Assembly: GCA_037893245.1 (NCBI GenBank)
Contig: JBAIAA010000446.1
Span: 1-64,000 of the forward strand
Source: Crossaster papposus
Taxonomy: Eukaryota; Echinodermata; Asteroidea; Velatida; Solasteridae
DNA: 64,000 nucleotides
Direction of reading: 5' to 3'
The stretch's first letter is position 1, and every line of letters starts with the position of its first letter. The position numbers and the translations under genes were made by a program. The notes under the pieces were generated by a model. That model ran no database searches. It saw nothing but the letters and a program-made list of their open reading frames with translations, and had not been told where the DNA came from. Positions 11,363-23,541 of this stretch are shown here, in pieces.

Positions 11363-12262
11363 ACCAATCTACCAATTCATGATGATTCAAGCAATTACCA
11401 ATGATGTATACCTTTAAGTTCCGGATTGGTTCATTGAATTTATTACTGGTCAAAACTGCTCCGCGCATAAAAAGGAATCGTAGGTGAACATTATTTTTGT
11501 TCCCCGACAGAGCCACACCTATGACTCTACAAACAACTTGAAACTCGAGGGGTAAAGTTATCGATTTGCGGCTCCCGTGATTTCCTACAATCCGTCCAAA
11601 CATGCCAAAGTGTGAGAGCGAAAACTGGATGAAAATCCTTTTCTAGTCGGATTTTACTGAAACTCAATACATCATGACGGTCTCACGGAGAAAGATTTAT
11701 ATTCCTCCCTCCACTCCTTCAGGAATACATTTGTGAGTTGTGCATTTACGTTTGAAGCAGCAAAAGTAGAAATCTAAAGAATGGTGCTTGACAACTGTTA
11801 AACCTGACAAAGTTTTAGCCCTGTGAATGTTGTACATTCCGAGTAAATAGTCCAAGATTTCGATTTGGAACCAACTGGGAAATTTCTTCATAATGGCAAC
11901 ATGCCAGAACCAAAAACATACAGGGAGTTTAGAGTCATTATTTAATATCTTCATAATAACTAATCTTTTTAACAACAATTTTGTTGTACAAAAATATGGC
12001 GACGGGGCATAACAAATATCACAAAAATTAGTAAAATATTTGTCCCTGTCAATTTTTTTCAATAGACACTTTCGACGCAAATTAATTGCCATTGGTGTAC
12101 CTGCTTATATGAATGGTCAAAACATTTGCGCAAGTAAATCATTGTTGGGTCCGACTTGGTATGAGTCCGAGCTAGTGATCTGTGATCCGAGTTGGTCGTG
12201 GCCCGAGTTAGTCGTAGGTCAGAGTTGGCATAAATCCAATTGGTTTAGGTCCGAGTTGACTC
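10654..12262. repeat. Inverted-repeat pair built of CNAACTCGGAYCC motifs
   Basis: Left arm 10654-10759 contains repeated words such as CCAACTCGGACCCATACC, CAACTCGGATCCACGAC and CAACTTGGACCC, spaced about 18-20 bases. Right arm 12147-12262 is their reverse complement in the same order (for example GGTATGAGTCCGAG and GTCGTGGCCCGAGTT). The arms are about 110 bp, similar but diverged, and separated by about 1.4 kb. The layout could be the termini of a foldback-type transposon or an inverted duplication. No transposase was found between them. Confidence 0.6.
11326..11362. repeat. Poly-C run, 37 nt
   Basis: An uninterrupted run of C residues. A minus-strand open frame ending in polyglycine is produced by it and is not supported as a gene. 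Length in the assembly is likely unreliable. Confidence 0.9.
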
Positions 12263-12358
12263 AAAAGCCTCGTCACCAGCAGCAGGCATGGTCACGTGGT
12301 CACGGTGCGTGATTCAATCATGCATAGCGCATAACTAATCACGCGCGAATTATGTATG

Positions 12359-12545
12359 CACACAACACAACGCCACACAAGTGGGTAAATGCCGTCAATA
12401 GGGGACGGGGCATTGTCCGACCGTCTTCCCTCTTTTGTTTGTACTCTAACGTTTTCGGATGATCCCCATAGGATTTGCACACGAGTCTGAATCGGGGACC
12501 TTTGCGGAATAGGGGACCCCATTGTTCCCTTTGTCATACCATGGA
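12359..12545 (-). repeat. Dispersed ~190-bp repeat, copy 1
   Basis: On the minus strand it shares, in order, GGGGTCCCC-type words, AAAGGTCCCCGATTC, AGTACAAACAAAAGAGGG and ACACTTGTGTG-like words with the plus-strand segment 42050-42238. It is a dispersed interspersed repeat of unknown class with no coding potential. Confidence 0.55.
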
Positions 12546-14110
12546 GATGGTCATACGTCCCCTATTTCAATCAAAAACAAACGCTACTTTCTAAGCGCAC
12601 GCACTCACACGTGTACATATTGATCCCGTGCTGAATTAGTACAGTCATCATGCACATAATCTATTGTGGTACGCACATGACGCCTGCTTTATACAGCCAT
12701 TGTCAAATTCTGTTAAATTATTGAGGGTCACGGGTCACGGTGCCGGAGGGATATAGGTTCAAAGGATCGGTTCACATGGATGATTTAGAATGGTTCACGC
12801 TTCATAGTTTACTTTTTTTCTTATAAATACAAATATAAACGGTTGGTATAATCTCGCATCGCAGCCAAGCACGACCATGTTTCTAACGACCATGTTTCTT
12901 TACAGCTGCATAACTATTTCTGAATCAAAATGACGCAAATCGCTCTTCCATAAAATTACCACTAAAGAAAAGAAAAAAAAGCCACATTCCTAATTCTTCC
13001 ATTTGGGATGTTTAGTTTGCACATAAATTGCACGGTTGCCTCAACGCCAAGTCTCCATATCACTTTTTGAGCGTTCAATACGATAGATGATTTCCATAAT
13101 TTAATTAATTAGGGCGAGTTGAGCATCGTCTAGAATCATAAGTAAAGGAGAACGTGCCGTGACGCGCGTACGCGTTTTTATTCCCCCACTCGCCCCGTGA
13201 CGACTATGCGCACGCTTAGAAATGTATTAATTTTTTCATCCACGATTTTTTTACCTCGTTTTGTATACTTTTTTGTTCAGTTGTAGAAACCCCTAATATA
13301 AAAAGAAGCGATATTTTGATTTGAATAGGACATGTGGATTTAATTTAATATTGGTAAGTCAAAGAACACTTCAATTGAAAACCGTGATTAATTTCAAAAG
13401 CGAAAACGTGTGCCGATAATTATACGAGTACTTTCGAAGAGAGTGATTCCCCACTGAGTTTAGGGCCCCAAAACAATTAATTTCCCTTGACTTGATAACA
13501 CACATTCAGTTATACAAGTCACGAACGAAAGATTAACTACCGGGACATCAAGTCTTCTATAAGCGCCAAACGATACCAGCATTTTACAGTAGTTATTGGA
13601 TAGAGAATGTAGGCCTAATTAACATTTTCTAATACAATCTCTTCATAATCATAATTACCTGAATTTATTCAATCTCAAGATCATTATTGAGATATTAATT
13701 ACATAATACAATTTGTTACACCTTTGTAGTCTCATTACGTTCGAGGTTCATCGTATCGGTGTCTTCGGATTAGACCAAACTTACCGGAAAGTGGCACATC
13801 GATTTTGGGTATCTCTGGACTGACAAAACCAAATCAGATGAAATAAAGATCATCTAAAAGCAAATTTGTCGTCTTTCTGAAAGATGAAAAGGATTTCGCC
13901 TGACTCGGATTTGCACTAATCAGGAACACGCTGGACACACCCATAATGTTCCGCACATGAGTACAGCCAGTGGTACTCACTCGACTTCTCAGGCTCGTCC
14001 CAACACCATCTTAATGACTCGCAGGCTCAATCACCCGTACCAAAGGAAAGTTTCAAGAATATATGAACACCGACTAACAAAACCAAAAGTAGCATTTGTA
14101 TTATACTTAC

Positions 14111-14216
14111 TTGTATATTGAACTCTAAGCATAATGCCGACAAACTGAATGATGCTAAGAACTGCAAGTACAACATAAATCATGCCATTCCGAAGCAACA
14201 GATATGTTAAATCCAT
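14111..14216 (-). CDS. Candidate alternative first exon: membrane-anchor N-terminus
   Basis: An ATG in strong context (CAACATGG) is followed by 35 codons plus one base and a consensus donor A|GTAAGT. The peptide (MDLTYLLLRNGMIYVV and on) is dominated by a transmembrane-type stretch, LLLRNGMIYVVLAVLSIIQF, before a polar end. The exon closes in phase 1, like 9983-10112, and has the same design of short head plus one membrane segment. I infer an alternative promoter/first exon of the same minus-strand gene. The protein family cannot be told from this part. Confidence 0.4.
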
Positions 14217-15810
14217 GTTGAAAACAGCTGTAACGAGGTAGATATTTTACCCGTAAACAATCATCACAAATAGTTCAGTTCCTCCATTTATGTCCCTACT
14301 TAAGATCAGAAAATTGTTTAGTTTTTGACACGGCATATTCTTACTAATATCAATGGAAAATTCGTAATGTTACTTGATCAGTTGTGCGGGACAACCATCG
14401 ACCATGCCTATTATTATATACCAACCACAGTTTAATTATTTTCAATAATTCTTAGGCCACCTATAAATATGTTTTACTAGTTGTCAGCTGACGAAACTGT
14501 TTGTTTAACAAGTTTGTTTTCCGCTAAAATCTTTGGTCATGTATTGAAACACACAGAGGCAGTGCATTGAGGCTTGGAATTCATGCGTTACTTATTATAT
14601 GCCAAACATAAAACTCGAGTTATAATTAATAGTTCACGTCATCAGACCTACTTTGTTGACTTATCTGTGGGCTTGGATACAAGTCGGATTCGTCATTACG
14701 ATTGGAGTTTGGACCCATTACATGTTTGATATTAGTTATTACATGTGTACATGTACGTATGCAAGGTGAATGCCCGTCAGATTATAAAGATAAAACCATT
14801 AATGATTAAACCGAGGTTAGTCGGAGGCGTAACAAAATTTACAAATCGAATAACGGTTAACCGTTAAGTTGGCCTTCGACCCAATTTTGTACATCATTTC
14901 ATTAAAAAAAACACAGATCGATTACAAAATAAAACCGCACCGATCAGTTTAGAACGCATACCGTTTACACGTGCCATGCAGCACAGAATAAACCGCTAGG
15001 CTAGACTTAATTATTGTTGCGATGTTGTTGCGATGTTGCGATAATAAAAAGTAGCGCTAGGATTAATACAAGTAATAAAACACAACTTAATTGTTAGGTG
15101 TGGACGGGGACTGTGTAGAGTGATTGCTTTGGGCGGCAACAAACTTTTTTATATGCAGTTTCAGTTTCAGTTTGGCAACAGTACTTAAATTATTTTAACC
15201 AATATTTTGGTAAATCCTTAATCCATTGGTTACTCTTGGTAAACAAAAGTTCAAACTGGGATTTTCCTCCCTCTAAAACTGTAATTTATACTCATTGTCT
15301 TATCTATAGGTTTCTTCAAGCTTTGCGATCTTACAGTGGCTTGAGGATTTCTTGGTTTTAGTACCAGAAATATAATAATGAACATAACTAGAAATATGTC
15401 GGTTCAAGGAACAGAGCATATATGGCTTTTTCTCAATTTATTTCATTATTCATTTTTCATTTCATTTATGATTTCATTTTTCAAATTTCATTATTTAATT
15501 TTCATTTAGTACTGTGTACACAATGAAAAAACACCAAAACTTCAACAAAGTGTGACAGCTTTTCACATTTCCATTTTGTTTTACTACCTATAGGATTTGA
15601 ACCCATAACCTTTGGGCTGCAACCACAGGTAGAAGGTTCAGATCCCATACAGTCAATTTCTTCGCTTGGTTTTATATTGATTTCCAGTAAATTGTAATTA
15701 CTGCACAATATGTACATATCTTTTAAAACTGCCTACAACTTCATTATACATTTACAATTCCCCTTTAATTAAGACATTCTTATAGCCTCATAGTCAGAGC
15801 ATCTTATATT
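14217..15810. other. Intergenic, no gene recognised
   Basis: AT-rich sequence. Contains a 3' fragment of SINE family A (about 15240-15375; GGATTTTCCTCCCTCTAAAAC), a tRNA-like minus-strand segment around 15590-15660 (B-box-like GGGTTCAAATCC) and a TTTCATTT-rich stretch at 15420-15510. No coding exon seen. Confidence 0.55.
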
Positions 15811-18161
15811 CTAAAATTTGGGACCACACATGCTTTTTAATCGAGTGTATTCTCTCCGCCCTTTCGCATCTCCCAAGAAGTCTGTTCTGTCCGGCCGCTG
15901 CACAACGTCATTCAGAATGACCTTGAGATGGTCAGCTACTGGCTTGAGATCTCTTTTGTCGTAACCGGCCAAGAGGTTCGTTTCGGGAAGAAAGAAGTGA
16001 GAACATGTCCCTTTTAACAGGGCTTGGATGACCGCTAAGAATAGGTCCACAAAGATGCGGCCCAGCTTGTCTGGTTGCCAATCTTCATCTTGCGGATACT
16101 GCACACACTGATGGAGGAACACCGTGCGAATGAGGCGGGCACTGACTGGGTTGAAGTCTTCTTGGTTTTCTTCCTGCATGGCTAAGATGGCGTCGAGCGC
16201 ACGGTGTCGGCATGTGAGATAACTACCACTAATCTCATCCGACTGTGCCGCTAAGAGATTCTCTCCGGGATAAAAACAGCTGCACCAGAGTTTACGAGCG
16301 TCCTCAGTCTCTTTAGGCCTATCATTTCAGAGAAAAACAAACGAACAATTAAAAATGTTGAACACATTCGTGAAATTAGCGGATTCTTTAGATTTTACAA
16401 CTGGTTAAATCATTAGTCACCATAGTAGCAGGTGTATGTTGCGTGGCTAGTTTATAACATTCATGCATACTGGCCACAACCTCAGTTTTAATGCATGGAT
16501 TTAAATTGTTTTTTTTCTAAGTCCTTTAACCCTAACTCCCTCACCATTGTTATTGAACAATACAATTCCTTCAAAATCCTCCAACTTCCTTTGTTGTGTA
16601 AGGAGTTAGGGTTAATCCTCGTACAGAGGTTTCAACTTTTTCATTTTATTTATTTTGTTTGGGTACTAATAAATACAATATGTATCGCCCAATCTCCCAA
16701 TGTACACGTAGAGCCACAAACCTAATTGCAAAGAGGTAGAAGTGTGGCTTGATAGACTCAATTCTGTCCAACGAAATCCAGGAGCAGTGCGGCCATTGTC
16801 GCAACATCTCCTCTGGCCAAGGGTTCACATTGACGGCTGGTAAGAGACTAACACTGTATGTGTTGCCTTTCATTAGAAGAGTAAGAGTCACAGCCGCACC
16901 TGAAATGAGAAACAAAATTTAAAAAGGAAAATTAAGCTCAACAAGGGTTTTACAAATCTTTCTGAGCAGTAAGTGTACAAATGTGTACAAAGTATACAAA
17001 AGACGGTAGATGCTAAACAAATATAATAGTTTCAAAGTAAACAAAGAAATTGGCAAGGCTAGACTCGAACCTGCGACCGCCAGAACACCGGACCGGCATT
17101 CTACCAACTGAACTATCTTGCCCTATGTTGGCGGTCTCCCAAATTGTCATTATCTTTGTTAGAGGGGGCTAGTCAGAAGTCATAAACACCAGAATGCCGT
17201 GTGGCCAGGGATCACGCCCAATTTTACGCTTTCCGCAGGAAAAACTGCAATTCCTGATGGAATTAGGCCTAGTTTTTAAAGTGAAAAACACCAAATAATG
17301 AGTGATGTGCATGTGCAGAGATTAAATAGATTTATTGACCCTCTAGCTTGACTGTGACCTGGTAGATCGTCGGCTCTCGTTCCCAGAAACACTCATGCTC
17401 CAATGCGTCCACTGCCTCCTCAACCAGACGACAGAAGCGACGCAGCACTTTACCAGGCATCAATAACGAACCTTGCTTCTAATGCATATAAATATATCAA
17501 TTTAAAAACATAATTTTCAAAATGGTTGTGCTCAAACAAGCTTTATAACAAGAAGAGAGGTCGAAAAGAGTAAGTTTATACCAACAAAATTATGATTTAA
17601 ATCTGTACATTTAAGACAATCTAAGAAATTATAAAGATTGTTATAACCTATAAATAATATTTTATATTTACAAATACATCATCAAGAAAGGTAATTTGCA
17701 CAAAAACACAAACGAAATATACGGTAACCATGGTAACCTACATCCTCCTCCCTGCCGCACAAATCCTGCAGAAATGTGACATCCGTGTCCGTCTTCAAAT
17801 AGCCAAAACCTGGCAGAGGTGTGACGTACGGATTGTCACCGTGACAGGAATCCATGTAGGTGAAGCACTTCTCATCCTTCGAGACGTCTTGTCTCTTGCG
17901 GGTGAGAAGGTTGCGAAGCGGGATCAAAACATCGAACCGATGTGCGCCCGTTGCGGTCACCCCGAATGTGCAATCTGCCAGACTCAATACCTCGCTCTGA
18001 AAACGGTCGTCTCTTTCACCGACCAGCCGAAGAATCGGCGCCAAAGCCCTGTCAATGAGTCGTTGGTGACAGAGACTAGTGTTCTTCTTTTCTGGATAAA
18101 TATGGCCTTCAAGGAAACTTGTTACATTTTCGGTTAAACTTGGTTGGGACAACTTCGCCAT
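15811..18161 (-). CDS. Mab-21 domain protein (cGAS-fold, probably non-catalytic)
   Basis: Four coding exons join in frame: 18161-17742, 17478-17340, 16899-16722 and 16318-15811, giving 414 aa. The N-terminal half has the nucleotidyltransferase-like strand ATGAHRFDVLIPL (residues about 70-82). The C-terminal half has Mab-21/OAS-like helical motifs: PAVNVNPWPEEMLRQWP, then ARKLWCSCFYPGEN, DEDWQPDKLGRIFVDL, and HFFLPETNLL near the end. In active cGAS-like enzymes the motif is E-x-D. Here the first acidic position is Arg75 (R-F-D), so metal-dependent catalysis is unlikely; this is inference. The donor of exon 2 (G|GTCAAT) is weak but keeps the frame. The gene starts 274 bp from LRRC6 on the opposite strand. 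A 90-bp mini-element sits close to its third exon. It could be called MB21D-like; the exact orthologue is uncertain. Confidence 0.8.
16526..16615 (+). mobile_element. 90-bp TTAA mini-element, copy B
   Basis: TTAACCCTAACTCCCTC on the left and AAGGAGTTAGGGTTAA on the right, with TTAA at both ends. It is the inverse-orientation twin of the element at 8157-8246 and lies in intron 3 of the Mab-21 gene. Confidence 0.7.
17052..17122 (-). repeat. tRNA-like sequence (pseudo-tRNA or SINE head)
   Basis: On the minus strand GGCAAGATAGTTCAGTTGG carries an A-box and GCAGGTTCGAGTC a B-box. The acceptor stem GGCAAG/CTTGCC closes, with a mismatch at the seventh pair. The anticodon stem is weak and the base before the anticodon is C instead of the invariant T. 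No T-run terminator follows at once. It is more likely a pseudogene or SINE head than a working tRNA. It lies in an intron of the Mab-21 gene. Confidence 0.45.
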
Positions 18162-18435
18162 TATTTCTGTGTTGACGTTGTACAGTCCAGAATGGAATGT
18201 TTGGGGGTGGCAGTTATTAAACTATTGGTGGCGCTATCACCGAAATGCAATGCTGCTGAAATGCAATGCTGCCCAAAGATCGCTGCGCGGCGCTCTAGGG
18301 TCTTTGATGCTGCCCTGTTTGTTATTTTATTTATTTATTTACATCCAGTGCCAGTTGATCACTGACTGACGATCAGTGATCTAGTATTCTTCTACGTGCC
18401 AACGGGTGGTGTGATCAGATAGGACAAATCTAATC
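18162..18435. promoter_or_regulatory. Bidirectional promoter interval, Mab-21 gene / LRRC6
   Basis: Only 274 bp separate the ATG of the minus-strand Mab-21 gene (18161) from the short first coding exon of LRRC6 (18436). Both 5' untranslated regions and promoters must lie here or overlap the first exons. A direct duplication AAATGCAATGCTGC occurs near 18242-18270. RFX X-box-like words lie just outside it: GTAACCATGGTAAC at 17724 and GTTACCATGGTTAC at 18541. Confidence 0.55.
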
Positions 18436-21400
18436 ATGGTTCTAAGTAAGTTGATCATTTTACTGATTTTGGGTTTTTTCAAAAAAAGCCAGAACTCAGA
18501 AGGCTTTATAGTTTGTTTAGATCTCCTTTTTAACAAACCAGTTACCATGGTTACGATGATGATTGCCATCATTTAGGTATAAATTATCCTCAGTCTTTGT
18601 CTTACCCGGCTCCTTCACTTCACGAAAAAAATGCTTTCCAAAAAGAGTCAAACTCAAACTTATAGCCATAAAAAACCTATTTTCAAATTTAATGCCATAA
18701 ATTTAAAGACAATAACGTCTCAAATATAAAAAAAGAGAACAGGAAAGTTGACTGCTACAATCGTGCAATTAAGCGAAGTGAACTAGTAAGAATTAGAAGT
18801 CGTAAAATGCTTGTTTTAAAATCTCAATGTAATTGTTAATGAATATTATAATATAATAAGTTCTTTTTAAAAATGTACATAACTTTTGATTTCCCCTCTC
18901 CAGTTACTGAGGAACTCATCCGCAAGCGAGCAGAGCACAATAACATGGAGATATCGACACTGGAAGAAATCTCCCTCCATCAGCAAGACATCGAACGGTA
19001 GGCCAGACTACTCTTAGACAGTTGTAGAAGTCTTGCAAGAATCTCCATTTCTAATGACCCGGCCCTTCCAGAAGTCACGCCACTGGCACTACACAATCCT
19101 TTCCCCTCAAATATCCAGGATCGATGTGCCAATTAAATTAATCAATATAATTATGTGTTGCAAAAGCTTTGAAGACATCCATTTAGGCTTAATAAACTTT
19201 TTAATTTAAATTGAGATCTCACGGTGAAAATTGCAAGTAAAACTTTGCTGGCTGGGGAGTGGGTTGATATTTCTGCCTTCTCCATCTAGATTAGCATATC
19301 TGAATATTCATATTGTTTCAACCAACAGGATAGAGCATTTGGACAAGTGGTGTCGCGAGTTGAAGATTCTCTATCTACAGAGCAACCTCATTCCCAAAAT
19401 AGGTGAGGATAATCCTAAGAACTTACAGGAAAACGACTGAGCGATGCCACAGAAAGTTACGTTTTCAGTTTAGATATTTAGATTGAACTGCATTCATCTG
19501 TTGTGATCTTTGCTTTGTTTTTGTGTGTCAGAGAACGTTAGCAGACTTAAGAAGATGGAGTATCTTAACATGGCACTTAACAACGTGGAGAAAGTTGAGA
19601 ACTTGGAAGGTGAGAATTGAGCAAGATTCCGTGAAGTTTATGTCAGCCATGTTTTGATGGATGATTCCAGTGTTGTCATGATTTTCAATTAAAGCAGGCC
19701 TTAAAAATCCTTTCCTTACATTTGTCGTCCTTGGTTCGAATCCTACAATTACTTCTACTTTATCCTTTTTTTTTCTTTTCTTTTTCCAGGCTGCGAGTCA
19801 CTCAAGAAATTGGACCTCACCATTAACTTTGTAGGGGAGCTCACGAGCCTTGAGAGCCTGAAGGAAAACTACAATTTGAGAGAATTGTACGTGAAGAAAT
19901 TAGACTCGAATTAGGATTTGATTGAAATTATAATTGAAATTTAAAAAAAAACAGTAAATAAGACTTTATAGTGATGAAATAAGTTTATAAAATGAATTAA
20001 ATCCTGGTTTAATACTCCGACTGCAAATCTTCAGGATCGTTGTTTATACTTCAAGCCGCTTGCTACTGCACGTTTATTAGCAGCTTGTCACATTATTTTA
20101 AATTTCAGGTTTTTAACCGGCAACCCTTGCACTAAGTTTGAAGGCTACAGGGAGTATGTCATTGCAGTGCTACCACAATTAAAGGTAACCTGAAGGAATT
20201 GTATTGAATAAAGCACAAACTGACAAACTACATTTCTCAATTTGTTTCACACCCATCTTACTCCTGTTCATGAAACAACAATTGTGGCAAAATGTCTAGC
20301 CTAGGGACACAACGACATAATTGCCTTTTCCTTTTTATGTTTTCCCACTAGTTGAATATTAATGTTCTCCCAGTCAGTTATCATAAGACATAATTAAGAA
20401 GTCATTTTGAAAACTTCTTCAAAACATCTTCATACCACAGGAGGATTTTTTGCGTTACCTATTTTCCAAAGCAGAAACCTCTTAATTTTATTTCCCATTT
20501 TTAATAGTATCTTGATGGTAAAGAGGTAGATAAATCCGAGCGAATACAAGCAGTCCAGGCTTTGAGGAACGTCCGACGGATGATCTTGCAACAAGAACAA
20601 GAATACCTCCTCCAAAGAGTAAGTAGTCAAGGGCAGTTTTTTGCTTTTTTTTTAAATGAGCCCTAAAATGCAAAGTTAAATATAGATGGATTTCTAAGGC
20701 CCACGGATGCTGTTCCTAAAATTCTTATTTTTGCCTTGTTCAGAAAAAAGAGAAACAAGCAAGTGAGAAATCGGGGAAAGAATCGAAGGAAAAGAAGAAA
20801 GGATTTGATGGGCGCTGGTACACAGACTTGAATGAAAGGTAAGTTTATGGAACGGAAAATGGCAGAATTGTATTCAAGCAAATCACAAATAAAACAGGGT
20901 GAACTATGTCGTAACAATTCTTTTGTTATGCTTCATTTCAAGTGCATGTTACTTGACGTGAGGCTGGATGATTTATTGTTCTAGTCTTGAGAACAGCTGG
21001 AAAACATTTTTGAAATTGGAAAATCAGTGGCTCTGCATGTTTAATTTAAACGTACTTAGGGGCTATTAATTGTTACTATGAACCAGTTTTATATGATTTT
21101 TTGTTTGATAATTGACTGGTTCACAGCGACTCATCGAGAGAAAAAAACAACACAAATTGCCATGGAAACGAGGCAGAAGATGATGCGGAAACCATGGAAA
21201 CAGAAGAGGACACAAGCAGGTTGGTTCTCTCATTTTAAACTTAGGAGATTATAAATGTCAGATTTCTGTCATTCAATCTTTTTCTTGTTGGGGTATAAGG
21301 AGGGCAACTCAGACTAGTTGACAAATAAATTAAGGGGCATATTTTGTACGATGACTTTCTCTTTGTAGTTTTTGGCAAGAGGAGACAGAATTCACACCTG

Positions 21401-23194
21401 AGTCAAGAATAGCGGTCCACGAACATGTCAAGAAGTCGAGAGAAAAAGACGAGAAGAAATCGTGAGTTGATATCATTAAATTTCCTTTCTTTCTCTGTCT
21501 AAATCCTGTCGTCTTATCTTACCTTATATAGTAATCTTCAGTCGTGCTCTTTCATTGAATCATTTTTACATCTGTTGTCTTTGTTTTGAAGGAAACCCGG
21601 TCCTGAGGTTCCTAAGCGGAAGATCCGGTTGAAGACAGATGACGGGAAGTTGCTCAACGTCAACGAAGCAAAGTAAGACCAGTAGCTACCTGTCAAATCT
21701 TGGGGTGTAGTCAACTCCATCACAAGTCATTTTTGTGAGTTTCTTTTTTCATTTCTTTTTGCAGAATTGACTTCATACTAACAGACAATGAAGACAATAA
21801 CTGTCTCTGCCTGGATGTTGCGTGCTACAAATACCTGGATTCATCACTGATTGATGTTGATATTCAACCGACTCACGTCAAGGTGGTCATCAAAAGAAAG
21901 GTACAGATCAAAACAAGTGTTCGGTTTGTTTCAATTGCGGTTTATAATGAATATTTCTAATGAGCAAATATCTAAAATATTTGCACACGAGGCATTAGGC
22001 CACTCTTACCCCTGCTCATTGGGCCTACAAAAACATTCCAATTACCATTTCCTTGGGGGTGGGGGGGGGGGAGACTGCTCGTTGCTGTACTTACAGTGCT
22101 CATAAGCTATTTCTGCCCTCACAGCTCACAGGTATCAATGTTGTACTCCTGTAAGAAAAGAAGATTAAATTGTGATAATGTGTCTTGCCCAGGGACACAA
22201 GTATCGCAGGTTTGCAGCTACAGAAAATTGACTCAAGCACACATCTCCAGAATCAGTTACAAGATACCCCTGTCAAGAATGCCATTTGTTTCAGGGATAT
22301 TGTAAACAGTATGCTCAAAGAAACATTCTTATTCAATGATATCTTTTTACAATTCTTTGCTTTTTATGTTAGCACAACTTTTCTGCAATGCTTCTTTGCA
22401 TGTGACCAAAGCCCTTGGCGGTCCAATCTTAATCTACTAATGTAGTTCTTGTCTAACCTTGAATGTTTTGCAGGTGTTCCAGTTAGTTTTGACTGAAGAG
22501 ATTACGCCTGATAGCAGCAAGGCGCAACGATCACAGACAACCGGTCATCTGCTCATCACTATGCCAAAGGTCAAGTCACACAGGTCATTTGTGTAAAGGG
22601 AGGGGCCAGCAGGCTAAATATATAAAATAACAAATGAAATTGTTGATTGGTCGTTATTTTAGGTGAACCAGGTCATAAAAGCGAAAGTTACAAAGCCATC
22701 CAACGCCTCGAGAGAAACTAAACCAGCTGTGGGCCAACAAAAAAAATTAACAGGAAGGTTGGTATTCATTGGTTGTGACTACACCTCATACATATTCATG
22801 AAACGAGCTCCGAGTTGTCATTGGTCCATCAAAATAGAGTAGATGTGATTTTGTATTTTATTCTGTACATGTGCATAAACCAATCGTCTTCACCCAAGTG
22901 TGTGTGCCAGTTATGCAGTTATGAGTCTTTCCTACCTTTCTCTCGGTCAGCAATTGAGGGGGTACTCGCAGAGTCAATTCAAACTGACCATACACAAGTT
23001 TCATTTTCTCAATCTCCAGTACTTATGGAGGCACCTTGGAGGTCGATCCCAAGTCGGCATGTAACGTAGACCTCATGGTAACAAAACAGTCTGGTCTACG
23101 TGGACCGTATGAGTGTGCCAAGAGGAAAGAGACTGTGGATAGACCCAACAGTCGTGACTTCATGGATGATCCAGATGTACCTCCGTTGATTTGA
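18436..23194 (+). CDS. LRRC6: LRRC6 / DNAAF11 dynein axonemal assembly factor
   Basis: Fifteen coding exons join in frame to a 467-aa protein (human LRRC6 is about the same length): 18436-18445, 18904-18997, 19329-19402, 19532-19609, 19790-19886, 20109-20184, 20508-20618, 20744-20838, 21127-21219, 21369-21461, 21592-21672, 21765-21900, 22474-22569, 22663-22757 and 23020-23194. The first exon encodes only MVL plus one base (A|GTAAGT); with the next exon it reads [12 protein letters not shown], as in the family. Leucine-rich repeats occupy roughly residues 20-130 ([41 protein letters not shown]). A lysine/glutamate-rich linker with [12 protein letters not shown] follows, then a CS/p23-like domain (about 285-390; [17 protein letters not shown]). 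The end is DPDVPPLI. The protein helps preassemble dynein arms in the cytoplasm of motile-ciliated cells. All exon phases match; no break was seen. Confidence 0.95.
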
Positions 23195-23535
23195 AAGAAA
23201 TCGTTTTTGAAATTATGCATTCCAGCTGTATTTTATACCTGTACACATTATTTTCCGTCCAGATCATGATTTTAAAGCAATAACTAGGTCTAGGTACTTC
23301 TGCCAGTTATGTATTGTTCAAGTTGTACACATTTTTGTACCCGTATACACAAATATGCAGATAATCTGTATAATCTGATAATCAAGTTTTTTTTGGTTTT
23401 TTTTGTTCACATACATAACTATTGATCTAGTGGGTTTTATTAACTTTTGTGTGATATATTAATGTACGTTTTTATGTATATTTTTGCAGTCAAGTTACAA
23501 AAAACTGTTGTGCAGGTTTGTACTTGGATTTAATT

Positions 23536-23541
23536 AATAAA
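23536..23541 (+). terminator. Probable LRRC6 poly(A) signal
   Basis: AATAAA about 340 bp after the LRRC6 stop codon, within AT-rich 3' sequence. It is the first canonical hexamer I noticed downstream on the coding strand. Confidence 0.4.

Larger units (their letters stand above)
10113..14110. other. Non-coding stretch (possible intron between alternative first exons)
   Basis: No family-recognisable coding sequence. It holds a pair of inverted repeats (10654-10759 and 12147-12262), a 37-nt C run and a dispersed repeat (12359-12545). A minus-strand 35-nt segment (about 13793 down to 13759), flanked by a good acceptor-like TTTTGTCAG and donor CG|GTAAGT, could be a micro-exon but cannot be confirmed. 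Confidence 0.5.

Noticed and set aside
11697-12092. 131-codon minus-strand open frame
   Set aside because: AT-rich, Phe/Lys/Cys-biased, no splice context and no recognisable family.
17052-17122. Functional tRNA gene
   Set aside because: A and B boxes are present, but the anticodon stem is poor, the base before the anticodon is wrong and no terminator follows; better as a pseudogene or SINE head.
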